Assembly (NCBI GenBank): GCA_944378105.1
Contig: CALWGC010000016.1
Coordinates: 1-60,541, forward strand
DNA from: an uncultured Clostridia bacterium
GTDB lineage: Bacteria > Bacillota > Clostridia > Lachnospirales > Anaerotignaceae
Direction: 5' to 3'
Length of the DNA stretch: 60,541 nt
Shown piece by piece: positions 50,280 through 57,682 of this stretch (positions are counted from its first letter, which is position 1; every line of letters begins with the position of its first letter). Below the pieces are notes generated by a model. It did no database searches, was not told where the DNA came from, and saw only the letters and a program-made list of their open reading frames with translations. Made by a program: the position numbers and the translations under genes.

Positions 50280-51770
50280 ATGTTTTTGTATGAGGAAGCA
50301 ACAAAAAGTATCACCGGATGGGAAGGGCCGATGCCAAGTGTGCTGGTGATTCCGGCGGTGCTGGAGGGCAAAGAAGTGCGCCGCATTGGCCACAGTGCCT
50401 TTTTTGGTGCAGAGGAACTGAAAGAGGTGACGGTGGAAGAGGGCATCACGTCTTTGGGCAGCTATTGTTTTAGCAAATGCGAAGAACTTTTGACGCTGCA
50501 CTTGCCCGATTCTTTGGAACGATTGGAAGAAGGCGCTTTTTTAGGTTGCAGCCATTTGGAAGCCATTGCGATTCCCCGGGGTTGTCAGCTGGTGGGCGAC
50601 AAGGCCTTTTGCTGGTGTTCGGCGGCCAAGACGCTGACCTTTGGGCAGCTTTTGGGGGAGATGGAAATTGGTGTGGGTGCCTTTTCCTTTTGTTCCCAGG
50701 TGGAAAGGATTGTGTTTCCGGAAGGATTGAGAAAAATTGGCCGTGGCGCCTTTTCCGTTTGTGGCGCATTGGAGCAGGTGGTTCTTCCGGCATCGCTGAG
50801 GGAGTTAGACAGTCAATGCTTTGAGGCCTGCGGCGTTTTGGCCCAGGTTTCGTTACAAGAAGGCCTTTGGCGCATTGGCAGTTGGGCCTTTCGGGAATGC
50901 AAAAGCTTACAGGCCTTGGAATTGCCAAAGACGGTGACGGTGGTGGAAGAAGGCGCCTTTTTGGGCTGTGTGGAACTGCGCAGCATCCGTTTGCCCGACG
51001 GCGTGACGGAGATTAGCGATTGGCTGTTTGGCAAGTGCCGCAATTTGGTGCGGCTGGAGTTGCCGCCTAAAATCAAACGGGTCGGAAGCTTTGCTTTTAG
51101 CCGCTGCCGGCAGTTGAAAAATCTTTCCTTTCCGCCGGGGGTGGAAAAACTGGAGCAAGGGGCCTTTTCCGTTTGTCTGGATATGACAGAACTGCGCTTT
51201 GCAGAAGGCTTAAAAACCATCGAGCCGCGGGCCTTTGAGATGTGTGGCAATTTGCGTTTTGTCACCTTGCCGGATACGGTGGAACAAATACAAGCCAAAA
51301 TGTTTTATGAATGCAACCAAATGGAGGGCATTTGCTATCTATGGAAGGGGACGAAACTGCCCTATCTGTTTTTGCCCTTTACGCCCAGGGGATTACGGAT
51401 GGCAAAAGAGGTGCAAAAGGGCCAGTTTTCTTGGGAAAAGTACGACGGCTGTTTTGAACGCTGGGGGAGCCAGAAGGTGAAACTGGCGGTGGCCCTATAC
51501 CGGTTACGGTATCGAGAGGGGCTTTTGAAAGAACGAGAAGAGACGTATCGCAAGTATTTGATGCGGTATGGAAAGAAAGTGGCGGAGGCCGCCATATTGG
51601 CCGACGATGTGGATACGTTGGGCTTTTTGTGTGAACAACAGTTGTTGCCCAAACGGCACATGGCCTTTTTTGTGGATCTTTCGGCCAAACAACAGGGGCG
51701 CTGTACGGCGCTTTTGTTGCAGCAGCAAAAAAAGACGGGACAAAGTCTGAAAAAGCGGTTTCAGTTATAG
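50280..51770 (+). CDS. BspA-type leucine-rich repeat protein, cytoplasmic
   Basis: The 496-aa protein begins with no signal peptide. Residues ~25-370 hold about 14 BspA-like repeats of 22-24 residues with the pattern 'I..GAFxxCxxLxxVxLPxxL' (for example GAFLGCSHLEAIAIP, GAFSVCGALEQVVLP, WAFRECKSLQALELP). The last ~125 residues are helical and charged (WGSQKVKLAVALYRLRYREG), with ankyrin-like LAVA/AEAAILADD segments. BspA repeats are usually on secreted surface proteins, so an intracellular version coupled to an AAA/VWA pair is unusual. Its ATG abuts the ATPase stop, so it is the third gene of one operon. Confidence 0.88.
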   Translation: MFLYEEATKSITGWEGPMPSVLVIPAVLEGKEVRRIGHSAFFGAEELKEVTVEEGITSLGSYCFSKCEELLTLHLPDSLERLEEGAFLGCSHLEAIAIPRGCQLVGDKAFCWCSAAKTLTFGQLLGEMEIGVGAFSFCSQVERIVFPEGLRKIGRGAFSVCGALEQVVLPASLRELDSQCFEACGVLAQVSLQEGLWRIGSWAFRECKSLQALELPKTVTVVEEGAFLGCVELRSIRLPDGVTEISDWLFGKCRNLVRLELPPKIKRVGSFAFSRCRQLKNLSFPPGVEKLEQGAFSVCLDMTELRFAEGLKTIEPRAFEMCGNLRFVTLPDTVEQIQAKMFYECNQMEGICYLWKGTKLPYLFLPFTPRGLRMAKEVQKGQFSWEKYDGCFERWGSQKVKLAVALYRLRYREGLLKEREETYRKYLMRYGKKVAEAAILADDVDTLGFLCEQQLLPKRHMAFFVDLSAKQQGRCTALLLQQQKKTGQSLKKRFQL

Positions 51771-51804
51771 GATGAAGGAGACGAAAAGAAAGGAAACGGA
51801 CAAC

Positions 51805-52584
51805 ATGAAAAAATGGATTCAAAACATCGGCAAAGGCATTTTGGTGTTGGCGTTGGCGCTGACGATGACGGTACCGGCCTGGGCCAATCAAACCTTGACC
51901 CCAAACATCATCCACGCCGCCGGCGAAATTGACGGCATTGCCGGCACCAATTCCATGGAGGCACTCAATAATTGTTATTACCAGGGGTATCGCTATATTG
52001 AATTGGATTTCAATTTTACCACCGATGGCCATTTGGTGGGCGTGCACGACTGGGAGAGAAATTATTTTGGCAGTGACTATGCCTTTCACGGCGCGGTCAG
52101 CTATGCGGAATTCCAAACGCTGAAAATTGAGGGCAAATATACCCCCATCACCATGGATTCTTTGGCCAAATGGCTTTTTATGCATCCCAATACCTATATT
52201 GTGACCGACATCAAAGACCGCAATGTGGATGGGCTTTATTACATCAAGCAAAACTATTCTTACATCATTCCCCAGATTATGCCTCAAATTTACAGCGAGG
52301 CGGAGTATGAACCGGTGCAGTTGATGGGTTTTCAAAACATCATCTATACCCTCTATAAACTGACCTATAGCGAAAAAACGGATACGGATGCCGTGGTGGC
52401 CTTTGCCGCTTCCCATCCGCTTTATGCCATCACCTTCTCTTCGGAATTGGCGGTGCCAGATTATATCACCCGGTTGAAAGCGGCGGGCACAAAGCTTTAT
52501 ACCCACACCGTAAACACCCAGACGGAGGCTGACATTTATGGCAGCATGGGTGTGGATGGCGTTTATACCGATCTCTTTTTATAA
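51805..52584 (+). CDS. Secreted glycerophosphodiester phosphodiesterase-like protein
   Basis: The 259-aa protein has a signal peptide (ILVLALALTMTVPAWA) and a GDPD-type barrel. Recognisable are IIHAAGEIDG (the family HRG is HAAG), NSMEAL, YIELDFNFTTDG with the metal-site E-x-D, GVHDW with the second His, IVTDIKD and the terminal GVDGVYTDLF. It would release glycerol 3-phosphate from phosphodiesters outside the cell. The missing Arg after the first His is a departure from the family. ATG 51805 is preferred over an in-frame ATG at 51772 with a poorer ribosome site. Confidence 0.85.
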   Translation: MKKWIQNIGKGILVLALALTMTVPAWANQTLTPNIIHAAGEIDGIAGTNSMEALNNCYYQGYRYIELDFNFTTDGHLVGVHDWERNYFGSDYAFHGAVSYAEFQTLKIEGKYTPITMDSLAKWLFMHPNTYIVTDIKDRNVDGLYYIKQNYSYIIPQIMPQIYSEAEYEPVQLMGFQNIIYTLYKLTYSEKTDTDAVVAFAASHPLYAITFSSELAVPDYITRLKAAGTKLYTHTVNTQTEADIYGSMGVDGVYTDLFL

Positions 52585-52641
52585 AAGAGTAAAACGAAGT
52601 TGTGCTGCCCCAAACGGGTGCTGCTTCATCCCAAAGGAAAG

Positions 52642-52684
52642 ATCGCTGGAATCGATGCGTAGAAAAGATTCCAGCGATTTTTTT
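52642..52684 (+). terminator. Terminator after the phosphodiesterase; member of the GCTGnAATCC hairpin family
   Basis: ATCGCTGGAATC (52642-52653) pairs with GATTCCAGCGAT (52667-52678), then T. The leader (GCTGCTTCATCCCAAAGGAA, from about 52619) is a diverged version of the shared leader. The remaining gap to 52863 shows no further structure. Confidence 0.85.
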
Positions 52685-52863
52685 GTATTTGTTTTCTTTG
52701 GAAAATAAAAAGCGGGGAAAGAGAGGAGACAAAAACAAGGGGTTCTTTTTTGGAAAGCCTTAGAAAGTGCTATGGAAGTCTGGGTTTGGGGCAAGTTTTT
52801 TTGGTTCATAGTTTTTTCTTTTTTTCATACATTGATAGAAACAAGCAGAAAGCGGACGATGGG

Positions 52864-53547
52864 ATGAAAAAAGGGAAAACCATATTGTTTTTGCTCTTGG
52901 CGGCGTTTCTTTGCATCAATCGGGTGACGGCCATCCCCGTTTGGGCGCCGGTGCAGCAGAAGGTGGTGGTGATTGATCCGGGGCATGGCGGATGGGACCC
53001 GGGCAAGGTGGGACAAACGGCCAAAGAAAAGGATGTGAATTTGGAAATTGCAAAAATCCTAAAACTCTATTTGGAAACGGCCGATGTGGAAGTGCAGTTG
53101 ACCAGGGAAGAGGATTTGGCGCTGGGCGAGAAAAAACGAGAAGACCTGGGGGCCAGAAGGTCTTTGGCCGAAAGGGCTGACGTCTTTATCAGTATCCATC
53201 AAAACGCCTTTCCTTCCTCCGGCGTATCTGGGGCGCAGGTGTTTTATCCGGCCAAAAGCGGGGAAAGCCGCCGCCTGGCAGAGACGATGCAGCAATATTT
53301 GATCCAAGAAGCCGACTCCCAAAACACAAGGCAGGCCAAAGAAAACAACAGTTATTACTTATTGAAAGAACAAGAGCAGGTGGCGGTGTTGGTGGAATGT
53401 GGCTTTTTGAGCAACCCAAAGGAAGAGGCGCTTTTGCAGCAAGAAGACTATCAGCACCAACTGGCCTGGGCCATGTACCTGGCTTTGATGGCCTTCTGGG
53501 CAGAAGATGAAAAAATAAGTTACATTCCGGCCAATATTGTGGTATAA
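52864..53547 (+). CDS. cwlD: N-acetylmuramoyl-L-alanine amidase, CwlD-like
   Basis: The 227-aa amidase_3 protein has a signal peptide (ILFLLLAAFLCINRVTA) and the zinc/catalytic motifs IDPGHGGWDPG (H41), VNLEIAK (E61), FISIHQNAF and VLVECGFLSNP with the catalytic Glu. It cleaves the peptide side chain from muramic acid. The size and lack of binding repeats match CwlD, which works with PdaA to make muramic-delta-lactam in spore cortex; a PdaA-like gene lies at 15857. ATG 52864 has no strong ribosome site, so the start is less sure; an alternative TTG at 52750 adds a hydrophobic stretch. Confidence 0.9.
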   Translation: MKKGKTILFLLLAAFLCINRVTAIPVWAPVQQKVVVIDPGHGGWDPGKVGQTAKEKDVNLEIAKILKLYLETADVEVQLTREEDLALGEKKREDLGARRSLAERADVFISIHQNAFPSSGVSGAQVFYPAKSGESRRLAETMQQYLIQEADSQNTRQAKENNSYYLLKEQEQVAVLVECGFLSNPKEEALLQQEDYQHQLAWAMYLALMAFWAEDEKISYIPANIVV

Positions 53548-53703
53548 TGAAGCAAAAGAGTTTGTATTTCTTTTTTGGTTTTGGACCAAAGAGGCAAAAT
53601 ACAGCGTTCCTTCTGTCTGTTTTTGACAGCGGTTGTGCCGGAAAGAGGCGGGTAAAAAGCCATTTCTTGCCGGCATCATCAACGATACAAGGGGGTTATG
53701 TGT

Positions 53704-54303
53704 ATGGACAAATTGATTATTACCATTGGACGTCAGTATGGCAGCGGCGGTAAGGAGATTGGTCAGAAATTGGCTGAGCGGCTGGGCATTCCATTTTATG
53801 ACAAAGAATTGCTGACGGCAGCAGCCAAAAAAAGCGGTATTTGCGAAGAAATGTTTGCTGCCCATGACGAAAAACCAACCAATAGCTTTTTGTATTCTTT
53901 GGTGGTAGGCGGCTATGCAGCCGGCAGCACACCCATCAATCACAAACTGTTTTTGGCCCAATTTGACGCCATCAAAAGCTTGGCCAAAGAAGGCAGCTGT
54001 GTGATTTTGGGCCGTTGTGCCGACTATGCTTTGGAAGGCGAAAAGAACCTGGTGAATGTGTTTATCCATGCCGACATTTCCTATCGGGTGCGTCGTGGTA
54101 TTGCCACCTACCAGCTGGATCCAGACAAGGCAAAAGACATCATCCAAAAAACCGACAAAGGCAGAGCCAGCTACTATAATTTCTATTCCGGCAAAAAATG
54201 GGGCCAGGCCGACAGCTATGACCTGTGCATCAACAGTGCCAAAACAGGCATTGACGGCGCTGTGGATATGATTTTGGACTTTGTAGACCGAGTGAAAAAA
54301 TAA
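53704..54303 (+). CDS. Cytidylate kinase-like protein (PF13189-type)
   Basis: The 199-aa P-loop kinase has the modified Walker A GRQYGSGGKEIGQKLA, GIPFYDKELL, the GRCADYAL motif and a C-terminal YDLCINSAKTG segment. These mark the cytidylate kinase-like family, distinct from true Cmk. The presumed reaction is phosphorylation of a nucleoside monophosphate or a similar small substrate; none is proven. ATG 53704 follows AAGGGGG by 8 nt; ATG 53698 is too close to it. Confidence 0.9.
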   Translation: MDKLIITIGRQYGSGGKEIGQKLAERLGIPFYDKELLTAAAKKSGICEEMFAAHDEKPTNSFLYSLVVGGYAAGSTPINHKLFLAQFDAIKSLAKEGSCVILGRCADYALEGEKNLVNVFIHADISYRVRRGIATYQLDPDKAKDIIQKTDKGRASYYNFYSGKKWGQADSYDLCINSAKTGIDGAVDMILDFVDRVKK

Positions 54304-54337
54304 CGGTTTCAAACGAAGATTTGTTTGAGAACAAAAG

Positions 54338-54381
54338 AAAACCCTCCCTCCCAGGGATATCTGGGGGCGGAGGGTTTTTTC
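54338..54381 (+). terminator. Terminator after the cytidylate kinase-like gene
   Basis: AAAACCCTCC (54338-54347) pairs with GGAGGGTTTT (54369-54378) with an inner CCCAG/CTGGG stem. It is symmetric and also stops the convergent HD gene. Confidence 0.92.
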
Positions 54382-54384
54382 GGT

Positions 54385-54834
54385 TTATTTCTCTTCTTCG
54401 GCCATGGCGGTTAAGATGGCTTTGGCTGTTTGATAAAGCGCCTGTTTTTGGGCCAACTTTTCTGGGATTGGCTGACCGGCAAAGCGGGATAGATCCATAT
54501 TATGCTCCAAATCGGCCAATTTTACGGTGCGAGCCAAGGGGTTTTGGCCCAAGGCGCGGATATAGTCCAGATAGTCGGTGCCCTTTTCATGGGTCAATAA
54601 GCGCAGCGCCTCAAGGACGGATGGAGGAAACAAAGGCGCAAAGTCTGCAAAGGAAACCGAGGTGTCTTCCACCACATCATGCAGCAGGGCCACACAGCAA
54701 GAAAGTTCGTCTGTCATCTGTTCGGCCAGGTGATAAGGGTGGAAGATATAAGGCAGACCGGTGGGGTCCAGCTGGCCTTGATGGGCACGATAGGCAAGGG
54801 TTAGGGCTTGTTTTGTCAGGGGGGTATACAGCAT
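54385..54834 (-). CDS. HD-domain phosphohydrolase, RelA/SpoT-hydrolase-like
   Basis: The 149-aa protein has the HD-family metal motifs in the arrangement of single-domain ppGpp hydrolases: HPYHLAEQM, ALLHDVVEDTS and VKLADLEHNMDLSR. No synthetase, TGS or ACT domain is present. Relatives (Mesh1-like) hydrolyse ppGpp or a similar nucleotide. Function is inferred from motif order only. ATG 54834 follows AAAGGAG. It is 30 nt after the MBL gene, so they probably form one transcript. Confidence 0.88.
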   Translation of the reverse strand: MLYTPLTKQALTLAYRAHQGQLDPTGLPYIFHPYHLAEQMTDELSCCVALLHDVVEDTSVSFADFAPLFPPSVLEALRLLTHEKGTDYLDYIRALGQNPLARTVKLADLEHNMDLSRFAGQPIPEKLAQKQALYQTAKAILTAMAEEEK

Positions 54835-54864
54835 GGCGCCATCTCCTTTCTCATCAGGGGGCCG

Positions 54865-55860
54865 TTAAGCGTCTGTTTGACTGGTTGGTACATAGCGATA
54901 GATGCCGTTTTCTTCGATCCGAAGGACTTTGTTTTGGGCAATCAGGTAGTCCAAATGGGCAATGGTTTCGCCGACGGCAAACCATTTTTGGTGCATGGGG
55001 AAATGATCCCAGTCCTTGCCCCGCATGGACCATTGCATTTGGGCGGAAATATGATAGGCATCCAAAGATGGCGTTTCGGTGACGATACGCAGACATTCGG
55101 CCAGACGCACTTGATGGTGGTGCAAAATGGCGTCGATCCGTTCGTAAAAATCCATCTCATTTTTCCGGTGGGCCGGCAGGGCCGTTTTGACGGAAAAGCG
55201 GCGAATTTTATGAAGGCTATCCAAATATTGGCCCAAAGAATCTGCGACGCCGTTCCAAAAAGTGATGTTGGGGGTGATGTCAAACAGTACATGGTCGCCC
55301 AAAAACATCAGCTCTTTTTCTGGCAGATAGAGACACATGTGCCCTGGGGTGTGGCCTGGGGTAAAGATACACTGGAAGGTATAGCGGCCGATGGAGAAGG
55401 TATCGCCATCTTGTAGGGTACGGGCCGAGAAGGTTTCATTGGGGGCAAAGGCAATGGCTGGGTTGGTATCGTGGAGGGCGGCGATGGCCTCCACGGGAAA
55501 GCCTTCTTTGGCAAATTTATGGTCCAGCTCGTCCCAAGAAGTGCCCTGGATGGTATCGATGAAATAGCGGTAATCCACTTCGCCCATCAAAATTTCTTTG
55601 GGCGAAAGGGCGCCGGCCAGACCCACATGGTCGCTGTGGAGGTGGGTGAGAAAAAGGGTGGTGTTGTCCCAGTCCAGTTGCAGTTCTTCCATGCCTTCCA
55701 TCAGCGCGTCATAACAAGGCTTTTGGTTAAAGCCAGTATCGATGATTAACGTTTCGCCGGCATCTTGCACCACATAGCAGTTTAAATTTTTCAACGGATT
55801 ATCGGGCAAGGGAATATCCAAGCGGAAAATATCGGGGTTTTTGAAAATATTTGTTACCAT
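54865..55860 (-). CDS. Metallo-beta-lactamase-fold hydrolase
   Basis: The 331-aa protein has the MBL metal motifs: LTHLHSDHVGLAG (HxHxDH), FTPGHTPGHMCLY, FLGDHVLF and PAHR. The C-terminal ~90 residues (ILHHHQVRLAECLRIV and DYLIAQNKVLRIEENG) form the winged-helix-like extension of glyoxalase II/LACTB2-like enzymes. It probably hydrolyses a thioester or phosphoester. The substrate is unknown. Start ATG 55860 follows AAAGGAACG. Confidence 0.93.
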   Translation of the reverse strand: MVTNIFKNPDIFRLDIPLPDNPLKNLNCYVVQDAGETLIIDTGFNQKPCYDALMEGMEELQLDWDNTTLFLTHLHSDHVGLAGALSPKEILMGEVDYRYFIDTIQGTSWDELDHKFAKEGFPVEAIAALHDTNPAIAFAPNETFSARTLQDGDTFSIGRYTFQCIFTPGHTPGHMCLYLPEKELMFLGDHVLFDITPNITFWNGVADSLGQYLDSLHKIRRFSVKTALPAHRKNEMDFYERIDAILHHHQVRLAECLRIVTETPSLDAYHISAQMQWSMRGKDWDHFPMHQKWFAVGETIAHLDYLIAQNKVLRIEENGIYRYVPTSQTDA

Positions 55861-55987
55861 CGTGTTCGTTCCTTTCTGTCAAAGTCTTTTCCATTGTATC
55901 AAAAGTTTCTAAAAAAGGAAAGGGCGTGGGCGTGGTTGTTTGTCTTTTGGTTGTGTGGTATACTGACAAAAGAGGAGGAAAGGGCAG

Positions 55988-56449
55988 ATGAAGAACAAGA
56001 AACGACGCTTTTGGTTTTGCCTTGGGCTGGTTTTGGCCGGGTGTCTGTTCTACGACTTTTGTCAGGTTTCTGGAAAAGAGTTGTGGAATTTGGTGCCGCA
56101 AGGAACAAAAAGCACGGTGACCATCACCCAATACCCTTTTTTGGCCTGGGATGCGCGGGAAGAAGTGGTGTTGGACGAGGCACAGGTGGAGGCGCTGGAA
56201 ACCCTTTTTTTGGAAAGCGATTTTACCAAAACCATGACCGATCTCGTTTGGATAAAGGAACAACGGCCGCAAGTGTATGACATCCTTTGGATGCCGTTAG
56301 ACGGCTCAGAACCCCTTTCCATCCATTGCATTGGAAACGACTATCTTTTGGTCACCAATCATTTTGGCGGCAAGCATTTGAAAATCAAAAACGAGACTTG
56401 GGAAGAAACCCTTAGCGAAATTTTTTCACAGCAAGAGATAGAACCATAG
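55988..56449 (+). CDS. Small lipoprotein or exported protein, unknown
   Basis: The 153-aa protein begins [19 protein letters not shown], a lipoprotein signal with lipobox VLAGC. The mature part is beta-rich and ends in a helix ([12 protein letters not shown]). The [20 protein letters not shown] and [16 protein letters not shown] segments have no family I recognise. ATG 55988 follows GAGGAGG. The endonuclease IV gene begins 11 nt after its stop, so they share a transcript. Confidence 0.8.
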   Translation: MKNKKRRFWFCLGLVLAGCLFYDFCQVSGKELWNLVPQGTKSTVTITQYPFLAWDAREEVVLDEAQVEALETLFLESDFTKTMTDLVWIKEQRPQVYDILWMPLDGSEPLSIHCIGNDYLLVTNHFGGKHLKIKNETWEETLSEIFSQQEIEP

Positions 56450-56459
56450 GAGGAGAAGT

Positions 56460-57299
56460 ATGTTTTATATTGGCAGTCATTTATCGGTGGCAAAGGGATT
56501 TTTGGCCATGGGTAAGCAGGCCCAATCCATTGACGCCAACACGTTTCAATTTTTCACCAGAAACCCCCGCGGCGGCAGCGCCAAGGCCTGGAGCGAGGAG
56601 GACATCGCGGCTTTTTTGGCTTTTCACAAAGAGCATCAATTTGGCACCATCTTGGCCCATGCGCCCTATACCTTAAACCTCTGTTCCAAAGAAGAATCCA
56701 CCCGCACCTTTGCCCGCAACACCATGGCAGACGATTTACGCCGGCTGGAAGCGTTACCGGGCAATCTCTATAACTTTCATCCCGGCAGCCATGTGGGGCA
56801 GGGGGTGGAAGTAGGCATTGAGCAGATTGCAGCAGGCTTAAACGAAGTGATGTGGCCAGAAATGCAAACGACGGTGCTCTTAGAAACCATGGCCGGAAAG
56901 GGGTCGGAAGTGGGCAGCCGCTTTGAGGAGTTGCGGGCCATCATCGATCAAGTGAAGTTATCGGAACACATGGGCGTTTGTTTGGACACTTGCCATGTGC
57001 TGGATGCAGGGTATGACATCATTGACCATTTGGATGATGTTTTGGCGGAATTTGACCGCATCCTTGGCCTTTCCCGCCTGAAAGCCATCCATTTAAACGA
57101 CAGCAAAAACCCACCGGCCAGCCACAAAGACCGGCACGAAAAAATTGGCGAGGGCTATCTGGGCCTGCCTGCCATTGTCCGGATCATCAATCACCCTTCC
57201 TTGCGTCATCTGCCCTTCTTTTTGGAAACGCCCAACGAGTTGGAGGGGTATGGAAAAGAAATTGCGTTATTACGCAGCCGGTATGAAGAACAAAATTGA
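56460..57299 (+). CDS. nfo: Endonuclease IV (AP endonuclease)
   Basis: The 279-aa TIM-barrel enzyme cuts DNA at abasic sites. Zinc-binding and family motifs: [90 protein letters not shown] and LETPNEL. All nine metal ligands appear retained. ATG 56460 follows AGGAGG. Confidence 0.97.
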   Translation: MFYIGSHLSVAKGFLAMGKQAQSIDANTFQFFTRNPRGGSAKAWSEEDIAAFLAFHKEHQFGTILAHAPYTLNLCSKEESTRTFARNTMADDLRRLEALPGNLYNFHPGSHVGQGVEVGIEQIAAGLNEVMWPEMQTTVLLETMAGKGSEVGSRFEELRAIIDQVKLSEHMGVCLDTCHVLDAGYDIIDHLDDVLAEFDRILGLSRLKAIHLNDSKNPPASHKDRHEKIGEGYLGLPAIVRIINHPSLRHLPFFLETPNELEGYGKEIALLRSRYEEQN

Positions 57300-57349
57300 C
57301 AAAAAAATGACATTCTTTTTGTGAAAACATCAGAGAGGATTTGTAATCC

Positions 57350-57386
57350 CAGGTGGCGTAGGAGAGAAACTACGCCACCTGTTTTT
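57350..57386 (+). terminator. Terminator after nfo
   Basis: CAGGTGGCGTAG pairs perfectly with CTACGCCACCTG, followed by TTTTTG. Confidence 0.93.
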
Positions 57387-57588
57387 GTTCCGAAAACGAT
57401 GGTATTGCCTGCAAAAACATAGTAGGAAAATTACTACTACAAAAAAATGTTGAAAGAATACCCCTTCTTACTACATTTTTCTGGGTTTCATGGGTACAAG
57501 TTGCATAAAAATGTGCAAAATTTTGTCTTTTTAAAATAATATTAGACATTTTGACTAAAAAAAGCCTTTTTTTTGGTAATTGCTGTAA

Positions 57589-57617
57589 TTGTGAAAACGA
57601 AAAAAAGATGCTATAAT
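57589..57617 (+). promoter_or_regulatory. ppdK promoter
   Basis: TTGTGA (57589-57594) and a perfect TATAAT (57612-57617) are 17 bp apart, with an extended TGC. The A/T-rich 57390-57588 stretch upstream holds scattered TACTAC copies but no gene or clear site. Confidence 0.8.
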
Positions 57618-57682
57618 GAAGTAAACGGTTTCGCTTTTGCGTATTGTTTTTGCGGAACTGCAAAAAGATGGAGGGGATACCA

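Noticed and set aside
51379..52506. 375-codon open frame on the minus strand across the LRR/phosphodiesterase junction
   Set aside because: It spans two confident plus-strand genes and lacks any recognisable domain.
55894..56280. Alternative 128-codon frame overlapping the small lipoprotein gene
   Set aside because: The 55988 frame has GAGGAGG and a lipobox; this one has neither.
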